A DNA stretch of 64,000 nucleotides. Origin: Atherinomorus stipes (taxonomy: Eukaryota; Chordata; Actinopteri; Atheriniformes; Atherinidae). The stretch is from contig JALJCO010001321.1 of NCBI GenBank assembly GCA_023101725.1, positions 124,001 to 188,000 of the forward strand, given 5' to 3'. The position numbers and the translations under genes were made by a program. Shown here piece after piece: positions 1-12,432 of the stretch. The notes under the pieces were generated by a model. The model was not told the DNA's origin, searched no databases, and saw only the letters and a program-made list of their open reading frames with translations. Within the stretch, counting starts at the first letter, position 1. Every line of letters begins with the position of its first letter.

Positions 1-179
1 CCTCAAACTGGTTTACTGTGTTGGTTGATGGCAAACTCAGTAATTATTTACATCATACTGAGTTCTTGAACAGCATTTTGTGAACCTGGTGGGTTATTAT
101 CTGCCCCCCGATTCGATCTGTCCAGCCACTAAGGAGCTGACTGACTTCTCCCCTCTTCTCTCTGCGGGCTGCAGATGAA

Positions 180-560
180 GCGTCGGGAACAGAGTTTTTG
201 GAAAAATTCGGTATTGTGTTTAATCAGCTGCTTGTTCAAATTAAATGTATTCCCATCGCTTGTCTTGCAATTTGCATCTCAAATATTGTAGCCAGCTTGA
301 TGTTTTAGAGAGTTAAAGTCAGAAAAGCTTCAATCAGCTGCTGGTTCTGACTAACACAGATATTGCAGCTGATGTGATGCGTGCGATGCGACGTTAACAC
401 GCGGCATAAAAAATCACCAACTCTTCCACTCCCTCACAGTAAAAAGATCATTAAGGTACCGAAACATGGTACCGTTTGATTTTACGTGAATCAGTACTTG
501 GTAGTACCGACGGAGTTCAGTAGGTTCCAATAAAAGTACTGAATTTGGTACCCATCCCTA
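180..560. mobile_element. hAT-like transposon end (fragment)
   Basis: The segment closes with GGTACCCATCCCTA at 547-560, which I recall as a hAT-type terminus of teleosts (inverted: TAGGGATGGGTACC). Two more GGTACC sites lie at 455 and 469, as expected for subterminal repeats. The other end was not found, and the left limit is a guess. No transposase frame is visible. Confidence 0.4.
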
Positions 561-3500
561 CGTAAAAGAGTTAAAAAAGTACTCACTTATTATACCTGTA
601 CATATGTACGAGTCGAGGTCTTTTAGTCTTAGGCTTCTGAGTGATCCTGAGTTGCACATTCCCCATTATATCAGAGTTCTTTTTTTAAAAAAAAACAGCA
701 ACAGCAATAGATTTTTTTTTTTTTATCATCTACTGTACAGTAGATCATCGTAGATGTGATCAAGGGAACAGGATTTGCTTGGATCTAATTCACTGACTGC
801 AACAAAGATGTCTTTTTACATCCTTTCAAATCCAAACGTTCACTGCCGAAGACGCCAAAAGATGTCTTTTACGAGTTTTAACTGGGGAGCTGCAGGACTC
901 TGGTGGAGCTAGATGGTGAAATCAAGCTAAGTGCTATTTAGTTATCACCTGATCTGATAGATGTCAGTGCCAAATAAGCTCATAAATACATTGTAGTGAA
1001 GCAGGAAGTCGAAGGCGTTTGCTGAGTGAGAGATATGGAGAATATGGCAATGAAGCAATCTAAAGCAAAGCAATGCAGGCAGCTCACATGAGAGTAAAGT
1101 ATGTGTCGCAGAGGTTTGTTGTCGGAGTGTTTCATGATCAATCAAAGACATGATCAACAGACAACCTCGGCTGCAATGAGCGACAGCAGCCTTTTTAAAT
1201 GGAAGTGGGCCGAGCCGTTAGCACCACAGCAAGTCATATGGGTGGTTACTTTCATAACTAAAGCCCTGTACCTGATTTTATTTTAATCTCTCTCAGAGAA
1301 ATGCTTTCTACACGGTATAATATGTGTTAAAAGAGGTAATTTTATGAAAATAAATCACTCAGTGATTGCGTATATGCATGAATCCAGGCCTTTTTAGTTT
1401 AGGTTTCTAAGGCTGTCGTGACGCTCTCCTCATGCCAATGCGGTTCGTTCTACATAAGTTTCGGTTTCCTATCAGCCACTCACAGTGTTTTCTAATGAGG
1501 AGCGCCCCTCCCCTCTCGTGTGCATGGCAGCACTTGTAAACAGAACCGCATGGCGTCTACTGAAGGGAAAGTCACGATACCCCCAGCAAAAAAGCCTGAA
1601 AGCATAAAAACTGAGGAGAGAGGCTTGAAATGCAGGAGAGACCAAAGAAGGAATAAAGTTTGTGTAAATCTCGGTGGATTATACTGAAGGTAGAGAGCTG
1701 AACAGCCTCGGACTGAATGTGGACTGGAAGTCCACCTGGACAGGTATTTTTTCAATAACTTTCTTCTCAGTAACATTTACGTCCTCGGGTGCTAGCGCTT
1801 CCTCTGCTGGTCTACCGTATATAATACATAGTGATATTTAGACCGTAATGCGATGAAGCTTTACATCACTGCTTCTCGAAGTGGCTGGTGAGAAACTTTA
1901 TCAGGCTGTCATATTGTAATGTCGCCTATAACATCATAACTAATCATAATTGTGCATCTGTTTACATAACTGTAGTTACGGTAAACTACCGGTTATGACA
2001 GAAAATGTCATTTAGCTGATCCACAGCCATTTACTGCAACCAAAACAGTAAATTCACTGGAAAACGCAAGTTTTCTCTGAGAGTTTCTTTGTGTACGAGT
2101 ATGATATTGTGCACGTTATTTCATGCATGTCGAGTGGGAGGAGAGAAAAAGAGGTGAAGGAGTGTTTCTCACTGGGAGAAACAGTTAGGGGCGGGGCTTA
2201 CAGTTCAAACTACACTGTTCACCTCGCTCACGGTTCAAAATTGTGCAAAATCAGGTATAGCGCCTTTAACAGTCCGACATATACCTGAATCCAGATCAGA
2301 TGGTGTATGCCTGACCCCAACGTGTAGGGAGGGATGGAAGGATAGATGTATAAACTTTTTTTGTCTACTGCAGATTACTAAAGAACAGAAAAAGCTAAAA
2401 GGAAACATTTTTGTCTGATGAAAGAAGAGAGTCTACATTTTCTTTTGGTACAGTAGTTTCCATGTTTCTGTAGTCCTAGAACTCAATTGTTGGATATGGG
2501 TCCCTAAAGATGAAGCAAAATGCTCCACAACGCTGGCAGCATGGGGCTCTCTGCTATGGATCAGCGCAAGCCTATGTCACAGCGTGACCACGAAGCTGGT
2601 AGTGGGTGAAAACATGCCTCACATTTGAACAGCGTCTGATGGACTGTGAGCCTCGAAAAACTTTTTTGCACCCTTTTTAATTTTGTTCTCTGCCGGTCTG
2701 TTTTTGAAATAATGTTGAGATGTCGTTCAGTCATACTGAAAGTCTTACTGTCGAGGCTAGAAAAAGACACGAAGCAACACTAGTGTCTGTTGGACAAGTG
2801 ATGCCCATCATCTGCCCACTGGTATCTGGTTAGACGAACCTACACGATGATCACTTTTCTGATCTTGTGATGTATTTGGTTTCACCAGTTAAGTTTTCAG
2901 TTAATGTTTATCTGCCATTTTTTGGCTTTTAGTTTTATGTGGGAATATTGGCAGTAATCTGGATGAATGTGATCAGTCTGTCCTTAGGAGATGGGAACAG
3001 AGCGGGCAGGGGGCTGTGCATCCACTGATTTAATGGTGTTTTCTATCATCTGTACAAAAACAACTACAGTGTAAATAGTGATACCACAATATATGTTTTG
3101 TTTTTTTTTTAGCAGTCACAAAGTGATCCAAACATATTGTTAGATGTTTCCATCAGCATTTATATGCTTGATAGCTGCTTGCCACTTAGCACATCAATTA
3201 GGGCTTTTTTCTGTTGTTTTGGGAACCGGAAGTCATCTTCTCTTGTCCGTGTGGTAGTTATGTTTATGGCAGCCATACACAGTGTAACTTTTGGGCATTT
3301 CCAAAGTAGAATAAATGAAGATCGATGAATAATAAAGCAGGTAATCAAAATGCTCCCCTATGCAATAAAGCAATGTTTTCACCCCCGACCTAACCGGATG
3401 TGGCGGATTTGGCAAAGATTCCCAGATGCTTGCGCTGATCCATTACAATGGCAGTCAATGAGCTAAAAATGCGTCACCTCTCCTCTGAAAGACTTCCTGT

Positions 3501-4476
3501 TAATCAGTTCAGTTCAGAACTGGAGAAAGACCTTTAGAGAGGTGAAATGTGTTCAGGAACCATGAAAACAAGTCTTGTTGCTTTTATCCAAGCTGTAAGG
3601 ATTTGACAGCAATAAATAACCTGCCACAAAATAGCATGTTCTACTGTTGAGTTACGTATTCTGGACTTTCCAGTAGCTTTAGTGATGGTTACTCACCATA
3701 ATGCTTTTCTTACAATTTTTTTTTTTTAACTCAGGGCGAGTAATGTTTTTTCAGTGTGGTTTCTGTAACCAAACTTTTGGCTTACCTTCAGTGTAAAAGC
3801 ATTCACTCTTTCCTACTAAAGATGATCTGGGCCACTTTTGCACTCTCAGTGAGTGATGGTTAATGGAAATGAGTAGGAAAATGACAAATACATGATTGAT
3901 ACTTTTGCAAAATTCAGTGGAATAAAGGATTAGTCTGAATCATAGGTCAGTATGTTGTTCTGTGTGCAGACTGTTTTTAAGTTTACTTTTAGCAAGAGCA
4001 GGAAACATCCAGTTTCATATTGGGTGGAGTCTGTCTCATGGCTCCCATATTTCATAAAACCCATATTGTTCCCTTCACTTTATTGGCATATTACTTTACC
4101 CTTTTTACATCTGCACTTCAGTCATGTTTGGCTACTTAAAGCCTGTTGACAGACAGACACCAGTTCATTTCCTTTCACATAGACAAGTCCTCAAGGGTCT
4201 CTAAATAAAGGAGTTACCTCCCCTCTCAGATATGAGGTTTTCCTGCTCAAACAAAAGACGTTGTATCCATCTCTTCTGGAATGACTGTGATGAAATATTT
4301 AATTTTGTTTGATGCTGCCCTGAAGAGGCTTAGTTAGCAGGTGCAGTCTGACTAAGAGACAGTTTCACCTTGGAGACTAAAAAGACGAGGTCAACCATGC
4401 TGTCACTGCAAGAGAAACTCACACCCAAACACTGTGTGCACACACATCCTCATTCAAGCTGTTTTTTGCTCCTCTT
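561..4476. other. Unassigned AT-rich DNA
   Basis: No convincing gene. It contains A/T runs near 684-724, 3103-3111 and 3719-3728 and only short open frames without domains. Pieces around 1400-2330 and 3190-3480 look repeat-like (GC-richer, CpG-containing), but no termini or target duplications could be paired. Confidence 0.5.
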
Positions 4477-4534
4477 CCCCCTACTATGTAACAGTAGGGG
4501 GAAAACTCTACTGTTACATAGTAACAGTAGAGTT
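4477..4534. repeat. Compound perfect hairpins
   Basis: Two perfect hairpins lie two bases apart. The first has a 9-bp stem (CCCCCTACT, 4477-4485, with 4493-4501) and a 7-base loop. The second has a 14-bp stem (AACTCTACTGTTAC, 4504-4517, with 4521-4534) and loop ATA. The loop region of the first is also the inverse of the second stem (ACTATGTAACAGTAG against CTACTGTTACATAGT), so alternative pairings exist. Function unknown. Confidence 0.85.
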
Positions 4535-4789
4535 ACTCTACCCACGCCAAATTTGAGGTGTTGAAAATACAGTGGAGCTTCTGTTATTTTATGTCATGCC
4601 ATTCTGCTATGACCTGAGATGCCTGTTTGACAGCTGATTCCAAAACATGTAAAACATTTGACTTGGTTGTCTGAGGACTCACAAGTACTGACATGAAATG
4701 TCTCTTTAAAGATTACTTTACTTCTTCACATACAACAAGCAGGATTCAATTAAACTCCTTTTGTGATAGCTGGGGGCAAGGTTGACACC

Positions 4790-5420
4790 ATAGACCGTTC
4801 ATAGAGAGGGACGAACCTTCCGCTCACGTGACCCATTGTTTTCTCAAGAGCTAAAAGTGAAGCCAGTTGGGCAGTTCCACCGTCGCCATCTTGCCCTGTT
4901 GCTTTTGTCGTCACTCCCGGAAAATACTAAAATGGGAAAAGTGCGGCTACAGGGAAAATGGTTGACAGCTTTTGTACTCTGGAATAAAAGCTAACCAAGC
5001 TAACTCAAAAATAAAAGGAGCTGACAAAGATTAGCCCCCTAAGCGGCTGGCTAAAGATGAGGCACGCTTAGACTTGTTATTAGCTGACTAAAAACCACCA
5101 TTATGCTACTCTGCTAAAGCCTGAGACCTTATCGAGAGCAAACAAGGAACTAACTAGGAGCCATGGGTCAGCAGGCCGCATGTCAATCAAAAGGACACGT
5201 CCCTAATTATGTGTGATTTCAAGATTAAATAAAGAGTTCTAAAAAAGTTCATCTATTAAACCTAAAATGATTTTTTGAACCAGGCTGTAAACATGTTTAT
5301 TTCTGCTGTGAAGCTGATGGGAGTCTTTGAGGATTTGCTTTTTTTTTTTTTAAAGCCAGCCCCTAGCAGATGAGGAGTGAACTACAGTTTCTGGAAACCA
5401 GGAAATGGTTTCAATTTTCC
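4790..5420. repeat. Probable interspersed repeat, unclassified
   Basis: Wording such as the stretch around 5275-5330 (CAGGCTGTAAACATGTTTAT) and 5355-5440 matches what I remember of a common teleost repeat. Composition shifts to GC/CpG at 4800-4930. No terminal inverted repeats or target duplication were found, so the limits are approximate. Confidence 0.35.
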
Positions 5421-7065
5421 CACCAGAGGTTGCTGCTTGGTTGTAACAACTCAAATTTTAAAATTTAAGGTGACAACTGAAATGTCTATTTTCATAATGT
5501 AAAAACTAAAAAAATATTCACCATAAGTTAAATATGTTTTAACAGTTTTTCTTGTCATCCCTGTATATATAAAAAACATAAGCTTAATGATTTTAAACAA
5601 TCACTTACTTTAATTTGAGTTTCAAAATTCATAATTAAAGTATTAATAAGACACATGCTCTCTTTGGACAAACTTCTCTCAAAAAGATTATGAGATGTGC
5701 TTGTGTAGGTTCAGCTGTGAGGGTGAACACTGAAGAGCTTGCAGGTGGGAGATTGACTATTAAAACTCAGTAGTATATCATGCGGAGCCCACTGAGAGGA
5801 TATATGAGAAAGTATCACACTGAGAAACAGCTACAGCATTGATTGGTTGTCTGGGACAAACCAGCCAAAGATGTTTAAGCTGCTGAAGCAGGACACTCAG
5901 CAATGAGACAGACAAGTCATTGAGAAGGGATAAATGAGAGGAGGTTGGGGGTATATGAGAATTTTTTTCTTACTGTTTAATTTAATTAAAATCATTAAGG
6001 GAAACCTCCATTAGGTTAAGTCTGTCTGCATTTTGGATTTCATAGCTCAGCTTGACTTACATTAGCACAGTTAAATGTCCACAGGAAAAATTTCCACTGG
6101 TCTTAAGTTTGTCCAGTCAGCCAAATGTGCTCTGACAGGCAGAGGAAGAAAAATTGCCTTGGTCAAACAGGAAAAACCAAAATGTGCTCCAAGAAACTTA
6201 GGTCAAAACTAAACTAACAAAACCAAAACTGCTATGACGAACTCATCTTATGGCAAAATATTATGGCAAAAACTTCACCACAAGATATCCGGCCAGCATG
6301 AGGAGACATGCTAACATTTTTGATACATCTGATAAAAATACACTCTTTGTTTGTGCGTTTAGTCTCCATGCTTAATATAATCTACAACAGTATACATTTG
6401 ACTTGTTTTTTTTGTCCCCAAGAGCATGAATAAAGGTAACTAGACCTCTTTTTCTTGGTATTTGAAGTTATTTCACCCCTAACCTAAAATCTCTGACTGA
6501 TAATAGAAATATAATTATCTCAATGATTTAAAAAAATTAGATTAACTTGTGTTTCAGACTGAACAAACTGTATCATAATGTAAAAAAGTAAAAGAAAAAA
6601 ACAAATAAAACCAAGAAGGATAATGTGATAACTGTTTGTGTCATATATAGCTCATTTTAGACAGTTTATTCAATTAATTCAGTTTTTCAGTCCAATTTCC
6701 AAACCACAAGCCACAGAAAATACTAGAGCTGAACAGGAAGATTTTCTTAGAAGCTCCAGAAAGGACAGACAATTTCATGACGATAACTCAATCTATTCAT
6801 TCAAATTGACGAGTGCTCCTCCAAGCAAGGAAACTGCACTTCAGCTGTAAAATGGGCGGGCATTTTAAACTGTAAAATCAAATTTCTGACATCTTCCCTT
6901 TTCTCAAACAGAAGACAGTTTTTGTCTCCTTGACATCCTCTTCTGATTTGATCACACAGCAACAAAAGAAGTCATACCACTGGAAAACTACTCAAAACAT
7001 TTCTCCAGCTTATGTAATCTCATATGGCATCAGACAATCTGCAACAGATCTTATTTACTGTACAT
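5421..7065. other. Unassigned AT-rich DNA
   Basis: Nothing gene-like was seen. The stretch contains A/T runs and short domain-less open frames. It ends at the TTA target duplication of the neighbouring Harbinger-like element. Confidence 0.5.
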
Positions 7066-7068
7066 TTA

Positions 7069-8509
7069 GGGCCCGATTTACGAAAGGTTTGCGCTTGTTA
7101 AAACAGGCGCTATCTTCATTACGCACGCAATAATCCGCCAGAGCTGATTTACAAAGCAGGGCAAAAGGAGGTTTGCGCCTGTCAAGGGGCAAAATAGCGC
7201 CGCTGTCCATTTTGCGCATCTGCTGCAGATGAATATGCAAACTAGGCGTTTCTGCCAGAAGGCGCAAAATATTGGGAGGAGACTATGCAAAACCTCAGTT
7301 TAACACGCGCAATGTGATCTATCAACTGTTCAAAGGAAAGCGGGGGCAAAAGATTGCGTGTAATTTAGCACGTCTGAAAAGCAGGTATAACTGGCAGCTT
7401 TACGCACTGATGGCTGAAAGAATGCTGCACACCGGACTGCAGACATCGGGTCACAATCATTTCTCATGAGGTGTTCAGGCGACACGTCAAGTTTTCATTA
7501 TTTAATTAAATAACAATCAACATCACTGTTAAACACGGTTATTCTAGACATGAACCAGAACATCTGCAGCTGCAGCATCATGGTAGTTAAAGCTGACATT
7601 AATTATGTCTTTTTATTTTCTTTTACTTTTTGCCAATGGCATATTTTTAAATTAAAATCATCTCCTGCTCCTCCACGCCGCAGCGACTGCTGCTTTGTTC
7701 TGAGGTTGCTTTCCTGCGTGAAGTTGGCCCCCACCCCACAGAAAACTCAGTGAAAATAACCAGTAACGTCGCACAAACTAATGATACTATTTTTTTACTG
7801 AGTTTTGCATGGGGTGGGGGGCAATTGCACAGGTCCCGCGGCTGGCATTGTGCCAAAGAGCGCGCAGTCTGTGCGTAATATCAGATCATCTTCAACAGCG
7901 TGTCCTTATCCATGTCCTTAAACTGGCCTCTTCTTACGACCCACAGGGAAACCTGCTGCATCGTTTTTATTTATAGTTATTATATGAAGAATTCATTTGC
8001 AAAAACAGACAAACGCCACTGTGGAAAAACGGAGTTAACTGCTTTTTTTGCTGTTGGGTACAAACGTCCTATCTCCATTTTACATCATTGAAACCCTCTA
8101 CTTCACGTGAGCTTGATTTTCTGAGAATATTCAAAAAGTAAATGAAGAGTTTATTTGCAAAAGCAGTTAACTCCGTTTTTTCTAAATGGCGTTTGTCTTT
8201 TTTTGCAAATGAACTCTTCATATTTATCTTATATTCTGTTTTTTATTTGCCTCATTATATCTCTGAAACTAACATCTCTCTATCAGGATGAATTTCATTT
8301 TGCATTTACCACATGCTCTTCTGAACTTTCCGTGGCGCAGGGAGAGCGCACGCTAAATCCTCATTTAAATCCTGCTGTTTGCGCCTGTTACAGATTGCGC
8401 GTGTAATCTTTGTAGATTACCCGCAAACGCTAAAATGACAGCGCACGCTATTTTTTTTGCGAGGCAAAGACATTAGACTCGCAATTTGGAGTCTTTGTAA
8501 ATCAGGCCC
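7069..8509. mobile_element. Harbinger-like non-autonomous transposon
   Basis: The ends are inverted: GGGCCCGATTTAC at 7069 and, on the other strand from 8509, GGGCCTGATTTAC (12 of 13). They are flanked by TTA at 7066-7068 and 8510-8512. A 3-bp TWA duplication with GGGCC-type ends fits PIF/Harbinger. Subterminal copies of TTTGCGC occur at both ends (about 7089, 7171, 7211, 8379), plausible protein-binding sites. No transposase frame is present in its 1441 bp, so it depends on an enzyme made elsewhere. A hAT family is the alternative, but the 8-bp flanks do not match. Confidence 0.7.
7983..8222. repeat. Foldback unit with inverted truncated partner
   Basis: Bases 8142-8221 form a hairpin by themselves: ATGAAGAGTTTATTTGCAAA is answered by TTTGCAAATGAACTCTTCAT. 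The same unit, inverted and cut short, lies at 7983-8043, giving about 60-bp imperfect arms separated by about 120 bases. It sits inside the Harbinger-like element, as either part of that family or a nested MITE. Confidence 0.75.
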
Positions 8510-8512
8510 TTA

Positions 8513-9828
8513 GTGTCAATATGAATCTGGTTATGATACTTACCATTTAGGAAGGGGCAGTGTGAGTGGTCTGATCTCATTCTGAGCTGGACCACCTAGA
8601 GCATCTCAACTAATCTTCTGTTGTATTCATTTACGCATGTATGCATCACTGTGTACTATTCTTTTACTCAGGTCAGACATTTTGACTTAGACTTCATGCT
8701 AATACTTGGTAGGAATGTGTTCATGTGTGCAAACTAAAGAAATGCTGACGTTTCTTTTCAAGAAGAGGAACTAGAACTTTCACTTGCCTTCCTTGAATAA
8801 CCTTGATACATTTCTATTTACAACATGGAAGTTCCAGACTGCAGGGAGACTTCATATACAATACAAATGTCTTTGTTATTGGATTGTATGAAATGGAACT
8901 TTACTAAATATTTCATTTCATAGGTCTTTACCCCCTAAGAAAGATGTTTTAAAAATATAAATGAACAAATATATGTGTGTTGCAGCAGGGAAACACAAAA
9001 AATTGTAGTATGGTCGCCCTGGTGAATCATTGTGGGATACTCTGATTAATTGTCCTGTTCTTAGCTGTCTTTAGCCCTTTTTACATAGCATTTGTGCAAT
9101 ATTGTTAAAAAAAGATTTAGTTTTAAGCCTCTGAACAATTGCAGCTGTTTAAGTTATTTACATATAGTTTTTACTTTACTATAGCAAGGCAGTCACAACA
9201 GAAGCACATCTGCTTTGTCCTGCACTTGACATTCACTGTAAATGCACTTTATACTCACAATTCATAAATCATGGTGAAATTTAATGTTTTTAACTATTCT
9301 CATCAGCAGTTGCAAGCTGCTGCCTCTTCACTACATTAGGACACAATATTTGAAGTCTAATTAGGCTTTTTATTAGCAAAAATCAAGTACTGCTTTCATA
9401 AATATGTATTTTAATTAATCACAATCACATCCAAATTAAAGCGTTTTTGTAGCTTGGAATGAGTTGGTTATAAATACATGGTGGTGGTGCACCCAACCGA
9501 AGACTGCCATATTGCATCACCATCTTCAAATATGGTAGCTGAAAGGGGACAAACTAGCGTAACGCATTTTAGCTGTGAATCCCTGTGTGTTGTCAACTAG
9601 CAGGAGGAACAAGTAAAGACAACCATGGATCATTTAACTTGCCATTTTCAATTGAAATGGAGGACCATCCATACTAATTGCCTTGCAAGAGGGAGAAAAT
9701 AATAATTGGGAGAAAGTGAGAGTAGTAGTCAGCGTTTACCAGATGGAAACAATTCAGGAAAGAGACTTCAAAATGACGCAGAGGTTGTAGCCTTTCTGCT
9801 GTACAGGTGAGTTAATTCAATGTAACTG
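8513..9828. other. Unassigned DNA
   Basis: No gene recognised. The part at 9470-9828 is less AT-rich, but no ends were found. It continues across the TIR element at 9829-10785, so that element interrupted it. Confidence 0.45.
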
Positions 9829-10785
9829 CTGGGTTTCCATTACACTTTTTTGAAAAATAAAAGCTATATTTCTTATATTTTGAAAAAGTACAATATATGT
9901 AGGTGTTTCCTTTGAATGGTATAAGCTGTAATTAAAATCCCGTCCCGCGAAACTCTGAGGAGGATGGGGCTATAAACATGTTGTGGTTTAGAGCTGCTGC
10001 TGCTCATCAGGAGATGAAAGCAGTGGATGATAATTTAGAGGTAAAGTCGGTACGTACGGAGCCTCTGATCACATCACCAGGGAAAAACATTGGTTGCGAC
10101 TTTCAGGACGGGCAACCGAAGCATAACACAAATTAAAAACCCCTCAGGATCAACTTCTGGAGTGTGGATGTCATTTCTTGATCTTGTTTTCCACTTTTTT
10201 TCCGGCAGCCAGTTCCTGACTGATGTAGTGATGCAGCTGTTGATACGAAGGCGCAGTCATACGATGTTATCCGTGGTCACGTTTTATTAAATCCTGGTGA
10301 CAAATAATTAACATGTGGGAACGAGATAACCAAGTTGTGGTGTTACAAATGTGCGCAAACGACATAAACATCTTGTGGCCAGTCGTAAAAACACGAAGAA
10401 CTTAAACCATCTGTATAATGTCCAAAATGAACTGAGCTGATGAGTTACGGCAGTTTGGAGATTTTTCATATATGTGACTGATTAAACTTCCCCCATCACT
10501 CCGATTTCACAGTTAATGCTTGTAAATGATCATATTCATCATAATTAAGAAGGAGTAACTGGATTTTAACCCCCCTACGTCACGCCTGATGGTAATTGTG
10601 AAAAAAGTGTTTCCATTACACTTACGCGAAAAACTGCTTTATCGAAATGTCTGAATTTACGCTTCATGAAAGTGTAAAAACTTTTTTGCGTTGTTTGAGT
10701 TTTTTTCTAAATGTAGGTGTTTCCATTAGTGGTTTTTAATTGCGATATTCGGTTTTGCCCAATTCCAGGTGTAATGGAAACCCAG
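9829..10785. mobile_element. TIR transposon without coding capacity
   Basis: A perfect 17-bp inverted repeat, CTGGGTTTCCATTACAC, stands at 9829-9845 and, inverted, at 10769-10785. Further internal copies of the TTTCCATTACAC or TTTCCATTA core occur at about 10610 and 10720, plausible binding sites. The target duplication is unclear (ACT or ACTG beside both ends), so the superfamily cannot be set. No transposase frame is visible in 957 bp. Confidence 0.75.
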
Positions 10786-12048
10786 CTACTGAAGTTCATT
10801 TTGGCGTTACGTTAAAAACAGGACAAGCTAGTCCATCAACTACTTTATCCATCAACTACTTTATCCTTCCATTCAAGTCTGATCATTTTTTGTACTTGCT
10901 TTATAAAACGGCCGAAATGACTAATTTGTTAGTTAGCCAGTAGAAAAGCTCTGTTGCGCCTTTTGCTGTTACATCTACAGAAGCCATACCAATAAGAGAC
11001 CATGTGCTGCTTTCAGCTGTAATTCCCAAGAGCTTTTCCTCGTTTCATAATTTATTTTAGCTGATTTTTCAAATGGGGTGGGGGTCGATGTCCTTCTTGT
11101 CAAACTGAATAGACCAAAGTAATTTCAGTTTCTCATTGTGATTTAACTTATCGGCAGCAAGGAAACAGAAATGTGTGATGTTCTGTTGTAGATGTTGACA
11201 TTTTTACATTTGTGACTCTCCAAGGCTTCGGTAGTGGTAATAATGTACTTAAAAGGTTATTTGCATTCATACTAATTAACATACCACTAGATGAGAGTAA
11301 TTCACACTCACTGGGTCTTTAATATTTCAAGCTCAAACAGTTGTGTTCAGTATTTGCATTCCCCAGCTTTGTTTCTACTGGAGTTTAAGTTCACTAGTGA
11401 GATTAATTCACTATCTGAGTAATGTTTCTGTACCTAATCTCAGGTCTGCTTTTCTCATTTAGTGTCTTTGTCTTTACCTCTCTGAGGTCTATAGGCAGAC
11501 TGAACGCTGACTGACAGCCAGAATTACAAATGTGCAAAAACTCTGGCAAACCCTCCTGCAGTACCTCATAACTTTTAATCAAAACCATGCCCGGCACTTG
11601 CCCCCAACTTTTCCACCATAGCTCCTCCTACATACTCAAACAGAAATTAAAGCAGTCCTTTTTCATACAGCGGAAAGTATACACAAAGGAGAGCCTTATC
11701 CCTGGAGCCTGTCTCTCTTTTTTTTCTTTCCAAATACTTGCAAGATGAAATCAAACTCCCTTTTGAAAATTATATTACAAGCCTCCCTATATCATTCCTT
11801 TCTCTTTCCCTGTCTTTCCTCTCTGAGCTTTTCAAGTCAGTCCAGCTTTCCCCCGCTGCAGAAGAAGATCAGCCATTATTCTGTGGGCGTCAGGCGTTGT
11901 TGCAGGTCTTAATAAATACATAGCAGGGCTTCATGGGAGAATGCTACAGCAAGGGTATTTACAAGATAAAATACAGGAAGTGGAAAAGGTAAGATGCAGT
12001 TTTATTAAATGGGTGGTGCATTCTTGTTAGATGACCAAATTAGCTGTT
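10786..12048. other. Unassigned AT-rich DNA
   Basis: A short tandem duplication of CATCAACTACTTTATCC occurs at about 10833-10866. Otherwise there are only short open frames without domains. Confidence 0.5.
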
Positions 12049-12056
12049 CCTGAGAT

Positions 12057-12356
12057 CGGTGGTTCTCAACCTTTTTTTTTTAACAGAACATTGTACCCCT
12101 GCAGAGCATTTTTCTGCTAGATTCCCCCAAAACCATGGAGCTGGTTTACATTTTAGTTTAGGGGCCACATACAGAACAACCAGGATCAGACAACTTAATA
12201 ATCACCTCATATTACAAACGGAAATCATGTCTGTTAAATCAGAAAGAGAAAATATAGCACAAGTTATCTCCCTTTTTTTAAAATTTGATTCATCTACTCC
12301 TTGAAGTGTCTCCAAGTACCCCAAGGTGTACTTATAGCCCCATTTGAGAAACACTG
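12057..12356. mobile_element. hAT-type MITE
   Basis: The left end CGGTGGTTCTCAA and right end (inverted CAGTGTTTCTCAA) are imperfect inverted repeats. They are flanked by CCTGAGAT (12049-12056) and CCTTAGAT (12357-12364), a 7-of-8 match to an 8-bp duplication, the hAT signature. It is 300 bp long and has no coding capacity. The interior carries GTACCCC near both ends. Confidence 0.75.
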
Positions 12357-12432
12357 CCTTAGATTCATCAAATCCTAAATGTAGATACATCTTAGCTTGT
12401 TTTAATAAATTATGACCAGTTTCTCTGTAATA

